From contig CAMPDV010000111.1 in NCBI GenBank assembly GCA_946699065.1, forward strand, positions 186,001 to 250,000: a DNA stretch of 64,000 nucleotides. The letters are read 5' to 3'. Numbering within the stretch: the stretch's first letter is position 1; each line of letters begins with the position of its first letter. Below, piece by piece: positions 49,137 to 62,696 of this stretch. A program made the translations under genes and the position numbers. The notes below the pieces were generated by a model. It was not told where the DNA came from. It was given only the letters and a program-made list of their open reading frames with translations, and did no database searches. Origin of the DNA: Loxodes magnus. Lineage: Eukaryota; Ciliophora; Karyorelictea; Loxodida; Loxodidae.

Positions 49137-52100
49137 TAATTTTCCTACTATTTAATTTCATTTTGTCTATTCATATCAGATACATTTTTTTAAGTTTAAT
49201 GCTTAAATTTTAAATTTAGGTTCCTTATTAAACTGATAGAAATTTATATGATAATAGCGGAATAATTAGAACAGCAGTGAGTTCATAAACAAATTGCTAA
49301 CAAATTTGAGCTATAATATTATAATTTAGAAAGGTGCTATAGAAGAAAGAAGCTAATATAGTAATAGTTATATATAAGAACTTAAATTTTTAAGGTTTAT
49401 AAGAAGATCATATTTTCTCTCGTTATGTAGGCATATCTTTAAAAGCTTGAAATATTTAACATATTTAATATACTCTTTTGCCAATATCTAATATAATAAT
49501 TTTCTATTAATAGTTTCAATATCTGTAAATTAGAAAGCCTCTAATTATATTAAAATTAGCATATTATTAATTATTAGCCATATATGAGAAAACTTAGGTA
49601 TTTTAATAACAACCTATCAATTAAAAAAATAATATCCATAATTTTGAAATATGATTAATTAGTTCTAGACAGGAAATCGATAGTAATACATCACGACGTA
49701 GCTTATCTTCATTCATATCTTTTTATTTTTAAATATATACATTTTGTAGTTATATATTTAGCTCTTATTAGCAAATATCATTATAAAGTTATAAATTTGA
49801 TATAAATTAATATCATAGTGATATTAGTTATCATTCTAACATCAAACAGAAGTCTTATTATTCGATGTAATTAAAACTCTGCGTTAGAGATTTAAGATAC
49901 CATTCTTCTATTACTTTAAAGGAAATAAATGTATTATAATCTATGTTTATTATATAGATTTTCTAGTTAAGTCAAAATTATTTAATGAATTAGAGGAGAA
50001 AAGAGTATATTAAATAATTTGAAAGGATTATAGAAAAGTATTTTAGAATAGAGGATTATAGCGAAGAATAGATAAATTTATAAATAATGGTTTTTATTTT
50101 AGCCTTTTAGTTAGAAATTATATAAATTAAATTAAAAAGCAGAGTATTTATATATTTGGGAGTATATAATCCAGTTATTATTCCTTTGTTTTTCCATTTA
50201 ATCTTAATTTTATAATTAATTTATTTCTTTATTTTATCTAATTTCATTAGAATTTAAGATATGAGATGTTCTTCAATCATGAGTATAAAGTTAGTCCCCC
50301 TTAGGTAAGTTTTATTAATTTTAGGTTTCTATCCCATTTACCCTTTAATTATATTATGTCCATCATTTTATTTATTCCCAATAAATACAATAAGCTTGTA
50401 AGACTTAAAATTACACTAAAGAAACATTATTGAAATGAATTAATACACTTATCAAGCACTTTTGATTGTCTTTTTTAATTTATCTCTAATAGCTTCAAAA
50501 TTATAAAAGGTTTGGCTAAACTACATAAGTAAATTATATAGATATATTCTAGTAGTAAGGATATTCCTATAGAAACGTTTGCAGAACTCTTTAAAATTAT
50601 TTAGTTTTTTTATATTAAGAAATAGTATAAAATAGATATCTCTAAACACATTAAATATATTAAAATTCTATCTATTTTATTATTCATCTACTATTTCAGT
50701 ACTCCTAAAATAATAAAGAGCAATTTTAAATATAGTAGTTCCTATTTTTTTAACAGATCATGTACATTGAACTTCTGAGTTGCAGTATATATACCAGCTT
50801 TAACTTAATTTAAATTATGAAATCATAGTGATAGTATAAATATAATTGTATCTATATCAATTTATTTGCTACAATCATCTAAAACTTATTAAATAGTATT
50901 TTAATAACTTTAAACATTTTAGAAGTCTCCATTTGGTATATAGCAAGTCAATTAAAGTCTATTTTAATTTGGACATGATTTCATAATAATAAAGCTAAAA
51001 ATAACTTAATAAACATTCTTAATTTCTTAATTTATTTAATTCTAATTTTACTATCTATTTGAATAAAGGAAATAGACACAATTTCACTCTTAATAAAATA
51101 GTTTTAGAAGAAAAATGATTTTTGCTATAAGTGTATTGATATATTTTAGAAATGCTATTAATTTTTAAAGGAAGATATTTCATTCAAATATTAGATTAGA
51201 AACTTTTAGTTGCTTCTATTTTATTAATCCTGTGGTTGGACTTTTCAATTTTTATTTGAATATATCCGTCTAATTTTATATACTACTTAAAAAATAAAAT
51301 AACTATAAAGCAATCTACCTTTATAGAAAGGATAGCGAATTTAGCATTTCATAATATCTTTAATCAAACTTAAACACAATTTTTGTGGTAGATTCTCTTA
51401 AATTGAAATAAACTAAAATATTTATTAAAAACATCAACTTAAAACTAAAAAATTAATAGTTTCTTATATAAGTTTATTATCCCATCACTATCTTACTATC
51501 TTTTATTGTAACCAACTTTAGGAATTCCTTCAATTTGCTATCATGAAAATTATATTGATTACCTTTATAGATTAAGAATTTTATAAAAAGCTAAGTTTAT
51601 CCTTTTAATGCTTTTATGGATAAATAATGAATAAAGCAGCATAAATAATATTATTATAAATTATATGGATTTAATTAAGATAATAAAATAAAAGCAACTA
51701 GTTTATATAATAGAATGCTATTAGTTTTCAGATATTGAAAGAAATAAAAATAAATATTATAATAATTGTATTTTAATATACTTTATTAGGAAATTATCTG
51801 TTGCTTAAAATTATTAGGATTTAGAATAAATTAATAGCATTATTTTTCCAATTATTTAGGAAAATAACCATCTAAATTTTAGATAAAGTTTAGAGAAAAA
51901 TTAAAGTTTTTAAATTTATGGGTAAACACTTAGTAGAAAATAAATTAAATAGATTTTAGCATTTATTTTAGAAAAATTTATCAAAATTTTTGGAAAAAGT
52001 ACTTATGAGGAAAAGTAGAGTAATTATATTAAAAAAATGTAAGGTTTTTTTCGATTTTAATAAATTAAATTAAATTACTTGAGATTGTATAAAAGATAAA

Positions 52101-52856
52101 ATAACTTGATCTTGAGCAAGTTATATTTGAAGTTGATTTTAAATATAAAATAAGAAATTTGCTTGGTATTATGTTATGAATCATTATTACATTCTCATAA
52201 TAATTTCAATTAATTAAAAATCATTTTATTTTGCAAATAATAATTAATATAAGTCCAAGGAGCGCGTACTTTTTGACTTAGCTAATAAGAAAATTTAATT
52301 TAATATATATAATTATAATGTATACAGCATAAAATGATTATAAAGCTTCTTCCAAATTTAAGAAAATAAATAGGAAAAAATTAGTCAAAATCTCTTAATT
52401 TATTGAAAGTAAAAATCAATTGGGATTCCATAAATTATCATATAAATTTTTATCTCTTAGACCCTTTTATTACTTAAGACAAGTAGCTTTTAAAAAGAGA
52501 TAGTAATAACTTTTAATAAGATTTTAAATACTCCTTCATAAAATATTTTTTAATTTAATTATAAGAGTAATTTTAACTATGTAATACCATATATATTCAA
52601 TGGGGGAGGTGTTATCTTAAATATATCATCTTCTTTAAGCCAAAAAAATGTGTTAAGCATTTATCCTATTTCAACTTTAATATAGTTTATTCTAAGTTAG
52701 ATAAATTTATAGTTATAATATGCTATAAATCACTATTTTTTAATAATATTTATATTATTAAATTGATTTTATCTGAAGAATATCCTCTCTATTATGATAT
52801 TGATATTTTTCTTACAGTAGCTGATTTAATGGTTTAGTTAATAAAGCATCATAAAA
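49137..52856. other. AT-rich intergenic tract
   Basis: No gene, RNA or repeat recognised in 3.7 kb. Confidence 0.45.
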
Positions 52857-52923
52857 AAATAATTAATAAATAAATTTGATTATAAAGAGCATAGCACCTC
52901 GTTGATGCGCAGCTCTTTATAAT
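52857..52923 (-). mobile_element. 5'-truncated LINE copy: hairpin and tail only
   Basis: On the minus strand this is the last 60 or so bases of the 8-13.5 kb LINE: AAAGAGC, hairpin loop AACGA, GCTCTTT, TAATCAAATTTATTTATT. It differs from the full copy by several substitutions that keep the stem paired. Everything 5' of the hairpin is missing, as expected for reverse transcription aborted just after priming. A target-site duplication is not clear. Confidence 0.75.
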
Positions 52924-53715
52924 AATCTAACCATTTATCATATGATTCACTCTTTTTTAGAGTTTTTATTTGTACTAAAATTTTAAAAAATATCGTAAAA
53001 ATAAAAATAATTATATCAAGACAATGACTCTTTAATTAAAGAATTTAATGCTAATAGTACCACACATATGTACTATTATTTAAATATTTTAAAATTATAT
53101 AAATTAAAAGTTTATAACTAGTACCATAAAGATAAGTTAATTTCATCTAATAAATAAAGAAACATCTAGTCTAAAAAAGCATAAAGTTAAACATCTTTTA
53201 TGATAGTTGAATGAAATAAAAACAAATGTAAATATTAGCTGCTATTTAGAAAGAAACAAAAAGCTTTTTAATTAATTTAGAAACAAAAGTACTAATATGT
53301 TTGAAAAAGAGTTAAGATGCTTTTATTTAGAAATAAAGTTAATTTATATGATGTATTAATTTTTTAATGTAATAACGTATTAAGTGATAGGTAGAATCGA
53401 GAAACCTAATTGAAATTAAAATTGTTATTTCATAGATTTATTATAATGAGAATAAGCTAAATTTCTATATCTTTAGTTTAAAAAATAATTTTGAGACAAC
53501 TAAGTATCCGATTGAGGTATTAATGTGTTGTAAGAAAAGCTAATTATAGATAAGAAACGAATAAAAGAACTAAAGATAAAAATAATAGCAGAATTGGGAG
53601 CAATTTTAAATAGATGAGGTTCGCTATAATTGAAAATAATTAACGTTTTTATAGAATCTCTAAAAATTTAACGAAAAATATATTATTTATAATTAAAATT
53701 ACTTACAATTTTAAA
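52924..53715. other. AT-rich intergenic tract
   Basis: Short spacer upstream of the family B gene. Nothing supportable. Confidence 0.45.
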
Positions 53716-54648
53716 ATGTGGAAAGGCAATTTAACACGAGTTATGAGTTAACAAAAAATTTAAAGATCTACCTCTAAACTTAGCAAAGTCGTATCAAAAA
53801 GTTAGTTAGAATTAGAAAGATAAGAGGATACTTAAGATTATATGGATTTAAAATATTCCAAATCTCTAAAAGAAAACAAAAATTGCAATTAATTTTAGCA
53901 AAGTATATCTTACAATGAGTCAGTAACTCGAAGCAAGAGTATTGATACTATAAAACATTTAAAAGTGGAAAAGGTGCTAACTCAATGGCACTAAATGTAG
54001 AGGTTTAGTAATCCAATACGTGTTAAAGACTCTGAGTAACCAAAATATGGAGATTTGAAGATCGAACATATAAAGAAATTCAATTCACAGATTTTTGGCT
54101 CAGAATAATCTTCTAATCTCTTATCTTTTTCTCCTCAGTCAAGTTAAAGCTTAGCATCTTTGAGAATTTATAATTAGCAAGAAATAAGAGTTATTTCATA
54201 AAAAAATTCTCAGTCCAAAACACAAGATAAAGAAATACTAAGAGTAAAGCAGCTAAGGAATTAGAACTGTAGGCCCATAAGAAATATGGGAAATCTGAAA
54301 TTTGAGAAATCTTAATCTTCACTTCTATTGAAAAGAAAGAAAGAAAAATGCAGCACATAAGCCTGCTAGCAAAATTAATTAATTACAAATACCTCTCAAG
54401 ATTAAGATAATGCGCTCTGCCTGTAATTAAATAAGGAAGTCTAAAATAGTTTTTCTTTTTTGACTAGACAAAATGGACTAAACAAAGTTTTCCTCGATTC
54501 ATTAAATGAAGAAAGCACAAATGTTCTATCAAATGAAAAGGAACCTTTAAATGACGTTCAAGCAGCACATAAGGATAATAGACAGATAATATCTCAAGTA
54601 AGCTAAGATAAGTAACTTATGAGTGAAGGAAAAGTATAGATGAATTGA
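53716..54648 (+). CDS. Family B protein, copy 1 (unknown function)
   Basis: 310 codons from ATG to the first TGA, with TAA/TAG as Gln and no internal TGA. Not recognised, but clearly paralogous to 60348-61391: shared blocks are KRSTSKLSKVVSK, RVKDSEQPKYGDLKIEH, GSEQSSN, EILRVKQLRNQNCRP and KSQSSLLLKRKK. The protein is Ser/Gln/Lys-rich and probably largely disordered, with conserved basic motifs. The C-terminus is uncertain. DNA homology with the paralogue continues past the TGA in another frame (ITSIIFSQLFLP against IASIISYLFSS). A 17-base GT...AG segment at 54623-54639 would restore that frame, but its 5' end GTGAAG is atypical. A decayed or alternative end is equally possible. Confidence 0.75.
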
Positions 54649-57339
54649 TAATGAGCATCACAAGTATAATATTTTCATAGCTTTTCTTACCTACTTTGGT
54701 GATTAAAGTTATGAAATGTAGAAACTCTCATTTTTAAATGCATGAAATAAAAGTAGCCTTATATTTTAAAAGAAGCATTAATTTTTCCTTTTTCGCCTTA
54801 TATCTTCACATGCAGAATTAAATAATAAGCTTAAACTCCTTCAAGAAATAAATATAGATAAATCTCTTCTTTTATTAAGGAGAAATCTCTTAGAATTTAT
54901 CATTTAAATGAATTTTATATTCATAGAAAAAGAAAAAATTAGGCTGCTCCAGTTTATTATATAAAATAATGATGTAATTGAAATATTTTCCCTTCTAAAA
55001 ATAATTTTTATCATTTTATCTATTTTTCTCTAGAAGTTTATATACTTCTAGTCTTTTATTTTATTACTTAAAAATAGAGGAAAAATTAAATAAAACTTTA
55101 GTTTAAAAGGTTAAGAGCAGGATAATCTAATCCCTAATTAAAATTAATAAAAAAGCCAAAAATACATTTATGTTAAACATGTAAGGCTTTAAAGCCTATT
55201 TTGAGCAAAAGGTTTGCTTTTACTAAGGATTTTAAATCTAAAAGTAAAATTTCTTTAACTATCTTTAGAATGTTAAGATTAGAAATTAATTAGTTAATAA
55301 ACCAACAAATAATAAAATCATTATAAAGTTCAAGTACTTTAAGATAAACAGTCATTTTATCAATTATCATAAATAATAACTTTATCAAAGTTATAAGAAA
55401 TCTTGAACGAAGCACTTGCTTATTTAATATCAAATGCTCTAAATACATGATGAATGATATTTATATTTATATTAATCTTTAAGGAAAAATTTAAAATAAA
55501 CCAAGTATGATGAAAAAAGAAAATTTAATATAAATAATCAGAAGCAAAAGCTTAAGCTACCTTATAAGCTTTTTCATATCTTAGTACTTTATCTTAATTT
55601 TATTATTAAATAAATTAAAGCTTTCTAGGTATTAAAATAAAGCAAAAGAATATCTCAAATATAAAAAGCAATATAAGCATAACTAATTACTAATATTAGT
55701 TTTGAAAGGCTTTTCTAAAAATGTATAATAATGCCTGATTTTATGAATTTCATTTAACACAACTAGTTAATTTAAATATAATGTGACTACTATAAATTTT
55801 AATTGAAAAAGACTAGCTAGCTTTTATAACTTAACTATAAACTTCTATTTAAGCCAATTAGGATAAATATTCCTTTAATTTTATTTCAAGTCTATTAACA
55901 TAAGTTTTATATCTTTTTAATTAACTTAAATCCCTTGTCTAAAATAATTTCACTAAGTATTATAAAGAACAATGAAATACTTAGTGATATTATAATAGTT
56001 AAAGTTAATCTATTAAAGGGAATATCGATCTTTTTTAAGGAAATAGAGGGATTTATAAATTCCTTTTTATAAATAAAATAAATCTTGATTTTTAAACCTC
56101 TTTATATCTATATAACTTACCTTGCTATTAAAATAAATTTTAGATATTAAAAGAAAAAGAAATAATTAATAACTTTTTCCACGGGAACAAATAAATGTTA
56201 GATTAGAAGCATAAATTAAATTCTAAATAGCTATTTCAGCTATCGAAATGGTATTAATATGTGTAGTCCCTCTCATTCAAATTTTGCGAAACTTATTGGT
56301 AAGAAATTTATAAAAATAGAAAATTTAAATTAAAAAAAGTTTTAGTGACCTAAAATGAATTAAGGAGCGAAAATTGCTAAAAAACTTAAAATATAAAGCA
56401 ATAAAAGATTTACAGTACTTAAATACATATTTTATTTAAGATGCTGGATATTCCAGATATAGGTATAACTAAAAGTTATTTTCATCTTAATAGCTTGAAA
56501 TTAATAATTTTAATGCCTCATTTTATGAAATAACTAAATTGAAATATTGCATTAATACATTTCTATGATTTAAGATTGGCTTATAATATTATATGTCAGA
56601 ACAATCATTAAAATCAACTTAAGCTTCTATGGTATTTTTAAATTTTTCTTTTTTTAAATAACAACAATTTGAAGGATTACTAAGTAAGAACTTACCTATT
56701 TTATAAGTGAATACTAATATGAAAATAATTAATAATTAATAGTTATAAGCTAAATGTAGCTTCTAAAAAAGGATATAAAAGGCACTGAGAAATAAACAAA
56801 TCATTAAAGAAATAATTTGTTTTTATTCTCACTATTTTTAAATTTATATTAGCTAAAGAATAGCTACTAAAGGATTAAAATCCTTCTTTATAAGAAATAA
56901 TAAGCTTTGGACAGATTTAGTCATGATAAAATATTTAAAATAGCTTTCAAATTACATGGGAGTAGTTCTTTAGTAGTTTAGTGTTATAGGATTTAATTAT
57001 TAGTAAATTATATTTAAGGTTTAGTAGTAAAGTTTAATTATCTAATTGAAATGCCTTGGAGATTTGAAGCAAAACTCTCTCTTAATTTGATATTTTAAAT
57101 AAAAAGCATACAAAATGATTTAGATATATAATCTTTAAACTTATCAATAAATTAAAAGCTTAGCTTTATTTAATATAAGCATCATGATAAAACTGAAGTA
57201 GTTGCCTTTAAATTTAAGATTATAATAAAAGCACATAAAATAGCATCCAAAATGTCAGTAATAAAAGAGTATGATGATTTCTATTTTTTTTTAAACTACA
57301 ATCTTATATTAAAGAAAGTGATAAAATACCTTTTAACAA
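54649..57339. other. AT-rich intergenic tract
   Basis: 2.7 kb between family B copy 1 and a tRNA. The first 100 bases may still belong to the family B reading frame if the candidate intron is real. Confidence 0.45.
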
Positions 57340-57410
57340 GGCTGCTTAGCATAGTGGTAGTGCGTTTGATTTGTAATCAAAAGGTCGAGGGTTCGATCCC
57401 CTCAGTAGCC
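57340..57410 (+). tRNA. tRNA-Thr(UGU), copy 4
   Basis: Identical 71-base gene with a run of six T immediately downstream. Its upstream flank resembles copy 2 at 30.0 kb. Confidence 0.95.
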
Positions 57411-60347
57411 TTTTTTAATATAATTTATAGACTATAAAGCTAAAAAATAAATTAGATTGTATTTATAAAATAAGAAATTAAACTAAGTTAAATAACTACC
57501 ATCTAAATTCCTAAGATTTAGCTTTTGCCCTAATTTTAACTTAAGTTATAAAATTGTATTTCTTCTTTCATTACCTTTCAATTTACCTTTTTATATGATA
57601 TTGGTTGATTATTAGATAGGATTAATATAAAATTATTTCAGAATCTCTAATTATATCAATGATAGATACCTATAAAAATATTTTTTAGTATAAGCGTAAA
57701 AGGCATTTAGATTGAAGAAGAAAAGTTCCATGGAAAGCAATTTTTAAATAATAAAATTGCATGCTATTTATGTTTTTATGCAAGTATAATTATTTAATTA
57801 AGCAGATGAAATAAATTCTTAACTTATAAAAAAGTCAATAAGACTGACTTGTAAAATACAAAGGAACGCTTTAAAGTGGATAGAATAGCTTTTTAATCTA
57901 TTTCTATTTGACTTTTAGGGAATTCAATTTTTTAATTAATCACAAAGATGGTTATTTTACCTCTAAAAAAGATCTTCGCACGAAATTTTATGGAGATATA
58001 GTTTTCTTTAGTCAATTAAAAAAATTATTTAGGATGGATGTGCAAAAGGTTATATGAGTTTATATTATAAAAAACATAGGATTTAGTAATAAAGCTTATA
58101 TAATAATTTAAAAAGGTAGCTTTTTATATAATCAATTATAATCATTCTAAAATAAAAGCAAAGATATTTAATTTTTAGTTAGAATCTTTCTTATTCCTTA
58201 ATTTTTAATTTTCTACATCAAATAATTTTTAGTATAATTATCAAGCTTTTTATCTAAGACTAACATCATTAAATGATTTAAATTAAAAGACTCTAAATAA
58301 GTGTTAAATTAAGAATTAAATACCAAACTTAAATTTTAAGAATTTGAAAAATGAGCATTGAGCTATATTTAGAACATCAACCACTCCTTTAAATATCTAA
58401 TAAGACTAACTGTTCGTTTATTACATCGATTAAGCTATTATTTAAGATAAATAATATGAATTTTTAAATAAAGAGATTCATCAGATATCCTTTAACTCAC
58501 TAATAATTAGAAGAAGAGATTTCTTTTTTAATTGTTTTTTGTAATCCTCTAGAAATTAATGAAACATTTTAAATTTTATATAGCAAAGCACATTAGCTAC
58601 ATTAGATAAAATTTTATGAAAATGTAAATCTAAATTCATCTTCAAGTTAAAAATGTATATTTTCAATAATTTTAGACAAGTTGAACTTTTTAATAACTAC
58701 TATACTATAATTAATTGAAGTAATATAATCTTTAAATATAAAACAAAATAAAGATTCTTATAATTGATGTAGACACTTTAGTAATTATAAAATAGATATA
58801 TAATCCTTCTTTATAGAATTGTTTATTTTCTTATGAAGCTAATTTTTTTAAATGTATATACTTTATGATATCACTTTTTATTTAAAAATTATTTATTTAT
58901 ACATATCAAGAACTTTTTTAATTTAATACTAGTTTCTAAGCTTTAAGAAAGATTTCTAATCAATATTTGAAGCATTTTGACAATTATTTGTTTTTTCTTA
59001 CTTCCTTTAAGTGTTTCTTTATAAGGATATATAGCTATTAATAATGCCTTATACCACTATACTATATCTTATTTCTCTCTTTAGATATCATTTAGCAATT
59101 TTTTTAATTTTGCTTGAACTTATTAAATATGGTTTTATTATTTCTAAGACTTTTGTTTAAATATCTATAATTAAAGCTAAAAATATAAGCAAATTATAAT
59201 AAATAATTTTTAAAGCCAGTACTAGGATCTTTTTTGATTAAAGACTGAAAGAATAAACTAGGATATATAAAATTAACCTTTATTAAAAGAGCAAATTTAT
59301 ATTAAATTTAGTTAATAAGATACAACTATAGCATCTACCGTCTTCATGCTGATTACATTTCATTTATTAGAAACTAAAAGAAACTAAATGTTTAAAACTT
59401 TCCCTAGCAATGTATTATTTACTTCTGTCATCGCTTCCATGATTTCTTCATTAAATATTTCTGAACTAATACTTGAGTAATAAAGATTCTAATAATTAGT
59501 TATAAAATTAGTAAAACTGGATGGAAATTAAAAGTGAATATATTAGAGCTTTCATATAGTAAAAGAAATATCTAAAGAGCATTTATTGTTGAATTTCTTT
59601 TAAATAAACTATAAAATAATTAATTGTTTAGTAGTTAGTATTATCTTTAAGGTATAATTAAAAAACCTTTAATATTGTTATATTTACACTACATATGTAT
59701 TAGATGAGTTTAATTACCTTATTAATATAAATACCATAATTGAATCTGCTTAGATTAGATTATTAATATTTTAATTCATTCTTGAAATAAGCTCCTTGCT
59801 AATTTAAATTTAGTCGGAATAATATATGAAAGCTCTTTTCCAGGGGATAATTACATAATTTTGGAATTTTTATTTTTTTCGACAGAGCATTTGAAATAAG
59901 CTCAGTGAAAAATACTTTAATACTTTTAAAAATTTATAAATAAAATACTGATCCATGAACCAATGCATAAGCTCTTAAATTAACTTACTAATTTTATTGA
60001 AGCTATTTTAAAATCAATAATCAACAAGATGCTTTGCATCTGATTTATTTCTTCAGTCCAATAAAAGAGATTTAGCATATAAAACTATTACTCTTCTTAC
60101 TTATCATTTTTGTCTTAAACTTTAATTATTATGATACCCTTCAACAACCTAATATAGACCTTAATTAAATATTCCGTATCTCATTTATATAAATTAAGAA
60201 AATAAACCAGGTTTATTTAACTGAATCTGAGTATTTAGATCTTGTAGATTATTTAAAATAAACGACAAAATACTTTAGCGTCTGTTTTTCTTAAAACTTT
60301 AACGTAAACTACTTTATTTAAATAGCTTAAACGCTTATAATTTATAA
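57411..60347. other. AT-rich intergenic tract
   Basis: 2.9 kb with nothing supportable. Confidence 0.45.
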
Positions 60348-61391
60348 ATGTGGAGAAATAATATAACACATAATTTGAGTACCTTATAAGTTAAAAGATC
60401 TACCTCTAAACTTAGCAAAGTAGTGTCTAAGAATCAGTTTGAAGTATGTAGTTAAGACTCTACTTTATCTTCTTATAGTAATAGGAATCCAGAATCTCCT
60501 TTAGTAAATTAGGTTTATGTTTAAGTTAGCCCTAATTTATATTGTAATGATTCTGTAGTTAGAAGTAAAAGTAATGACACTATCAGAAATTTTAGAGTTG
60601 AGAAAGTTTTAGTTAGATGGTAATAAATGTAGAAATTTGCTAGTCCAGTACGTGTCAAAGACTCTGAATAACCTAAATACGGAGATTTGAAGATTGAACA
60701 TTTGAAGAAATTCAGTTCTAAGTTATATGGCTCTGAATAATCTTCTAATTCCTTATCTCCTTCTCTTCAGCCAAGCTAAAGCATATTGAATGTAAAAGAT
60801 CTTAATTAGTAAACTAAGTATGTTATTTCAATTAATAACTCTCCTAATTAAAATTTAGGCAAAGAGGTTTTAAGAGTAAAGCAACTCAAAAATTAGAACT
60901 GCAGGCCTTTAAGAAGTACGGAAAATCTGATTTTTTAGAAATCTTAATCTTCACTTTTACTGAAAAGGAGTAAATAAAAGAGTAGTTCAAATATAAGTTC
61001 AAGGAGTGAAAGCAGTTAGCTCTAGATAATTAATAATTAATTAATCAGAAGCAATAAATCAACTTAATCTTGGATTTTAGGAGCTTTTTTTTTTGAGACA
61101 GAAACAGTAAAAATTAATTCTACTTCATGTCTTTCTTTACCTAGCGAGAACACAGAAAGCAAAAGTTTATCTGACATAGATGGTGAAGAAAATGTTCCAG
61201 AATAAATTACTCAAGAAGTTTAAATAAGTAACAAACAGACTAAGCAGCATAATCTTAAACAAATTAAAGAGAAAATAAGCGAAGCGATTGCAATTTTGAG
61301 GGAAAAGATAAATTAGGATTAGTAGATAATAAATATTGCAAGTATAATATCTTATCTTTTTTCTAGCTTTATAAAGTTAGGAATGAGATGA
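60348..61391 (+). CDS. Family B protein, copy 2 (unknown function)
   Basis: 347 residues from ATG to TGA, no internal TGA. It shares with the 53.7 kb gene the start MW, KRSTSKLSKVVSK, RSKSNDTIRNFRVEKVL, RVKDSEQPKYGDLKIEH, EVLRVKQLKNQNCRP and KSQSSLLLKRSK. The acidic region (LSDIDGEENVPEQITQEVQ) is followed by a helical Lys/Gln-rich segment and a hydrophobic C-terminus (IINIASIISYLFSSFIKL), a possible membrane anchor. The conserved basic and Ser-rich blocks look like short linear motifs, perhaps phosphorylation or binding sites; this is inference. It lies on the same strand as its paralogue, 5.7 kb downstream, with a tRNA between. Confidence 0.78.
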
Positions 61392-62625
61392 AGCGTAGAA
61401 AAACTCTTCGTATTATTTATAATAAAAGAAATTTGTAATAAAATTTCCTTCTTTAAACTTAGATTAATTTTTCTAGTTTGATAACTAATTTAGTAATCAG
61501 TCTTTTTCCAGATTCAATTATAAATTTTAATTCGGTTTATTTTTTCCCTTTTAATCCTTATTAATAAAAACTAAATTTTAATTCAAGATAGCCATAAAAA
61601 CATTTTGACTGTCGAACTTTGTTAGTGAAATAAAAAGGAGATGATTTAAATATTTATATGGTTAATTTAGATTTCTTAGGAAATTTAAAAATAAAATGAA
61701 GAAAAGGTTAAAAATTGAAAATAAGCTAAAGAAACATACTAAGAACTAATCTTTTAGTAGCTTATACATAAGAACATTTTATAAAGTTATTGAATTAAAG
61801 CAAGAACAACGGTATATTTTTTCTTATTGTTATTAAGCATATTTAAGCTTAGGAATTAAAAAGTATGAAATAATCATTAATATGAACAAAGAAAATAGAC
61901 AGACTGAAGTGTTTATAATATTATAAAATTTAAGAAAGAATGATTTATTAAAATAATTTATATAAAACTAAAATATTTAGGTGATGACAACCTATTTTAT
62001 TAAATTTGTTATAGGTATGGAATAGCTTAAATTTACTTTTTATAATTCTGAAAAAGATATTGATTTCGTATTTTATATATGTAGAAATAAATCTTTTTAT
62101 AGATTATTACAGTTGCTTTTTATATGATATAAGATGTAAAACTAAACTTTTTTTAAAATTAAAGAGAATATAAAAATTAAATTTATTTTAATAGACATAA
62201 TAGTTCAATTATGCTAGTTTGAACAAAATGTAATACTAGTAATTTTAAAAAGCTATTAAAGTTATGTTTGCTAACTTAAATAACTAATTTAAAAATAAAA
62301 ATAAAATCAGCGAATTTAAGATTTAATACTAGAGATAGTGATTTTAATACTTATCTAATATTTCTAATACTTTAAACTTTTTTATATACTTATCCTTGAC
62401 ATGAAGTTTAATAATCTAGCTTCTATAATTAATTTCCTTTAATAATTCCTATAAAAATAAAACTCTAAGTAAATATAAAGAGCTTTCTTCAGTTAAAAAT
62501 ATTTATTTAATAGACTTATTAAAGCATATTAGTTAATTTAAGTTTAAACTATTTAAATTAATAATTTTCTGGCTTATTTTAAGATTGTATAAAGCACTTA
62601 AATCTAATTCTAATGCTTAAAAAAA
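61392..62625. other. AT-rich intergenic tract
   Basis: Nothing supportable. Confidence 0.45.
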
Positions 62626-62696
62626 GGCTACTGAGGGGATCGAACCCTCGACCTTTTGATTACAAATCAAACGCACTACCACTATGCTAAGCAGCC
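62626..62696 (-). tRNA. tRNA-Thr(UGU), copy 5
   Basis: Identical 71-base gene on the minus strand, followed in its own direction by a run of seven T. Confidence 0.95.
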
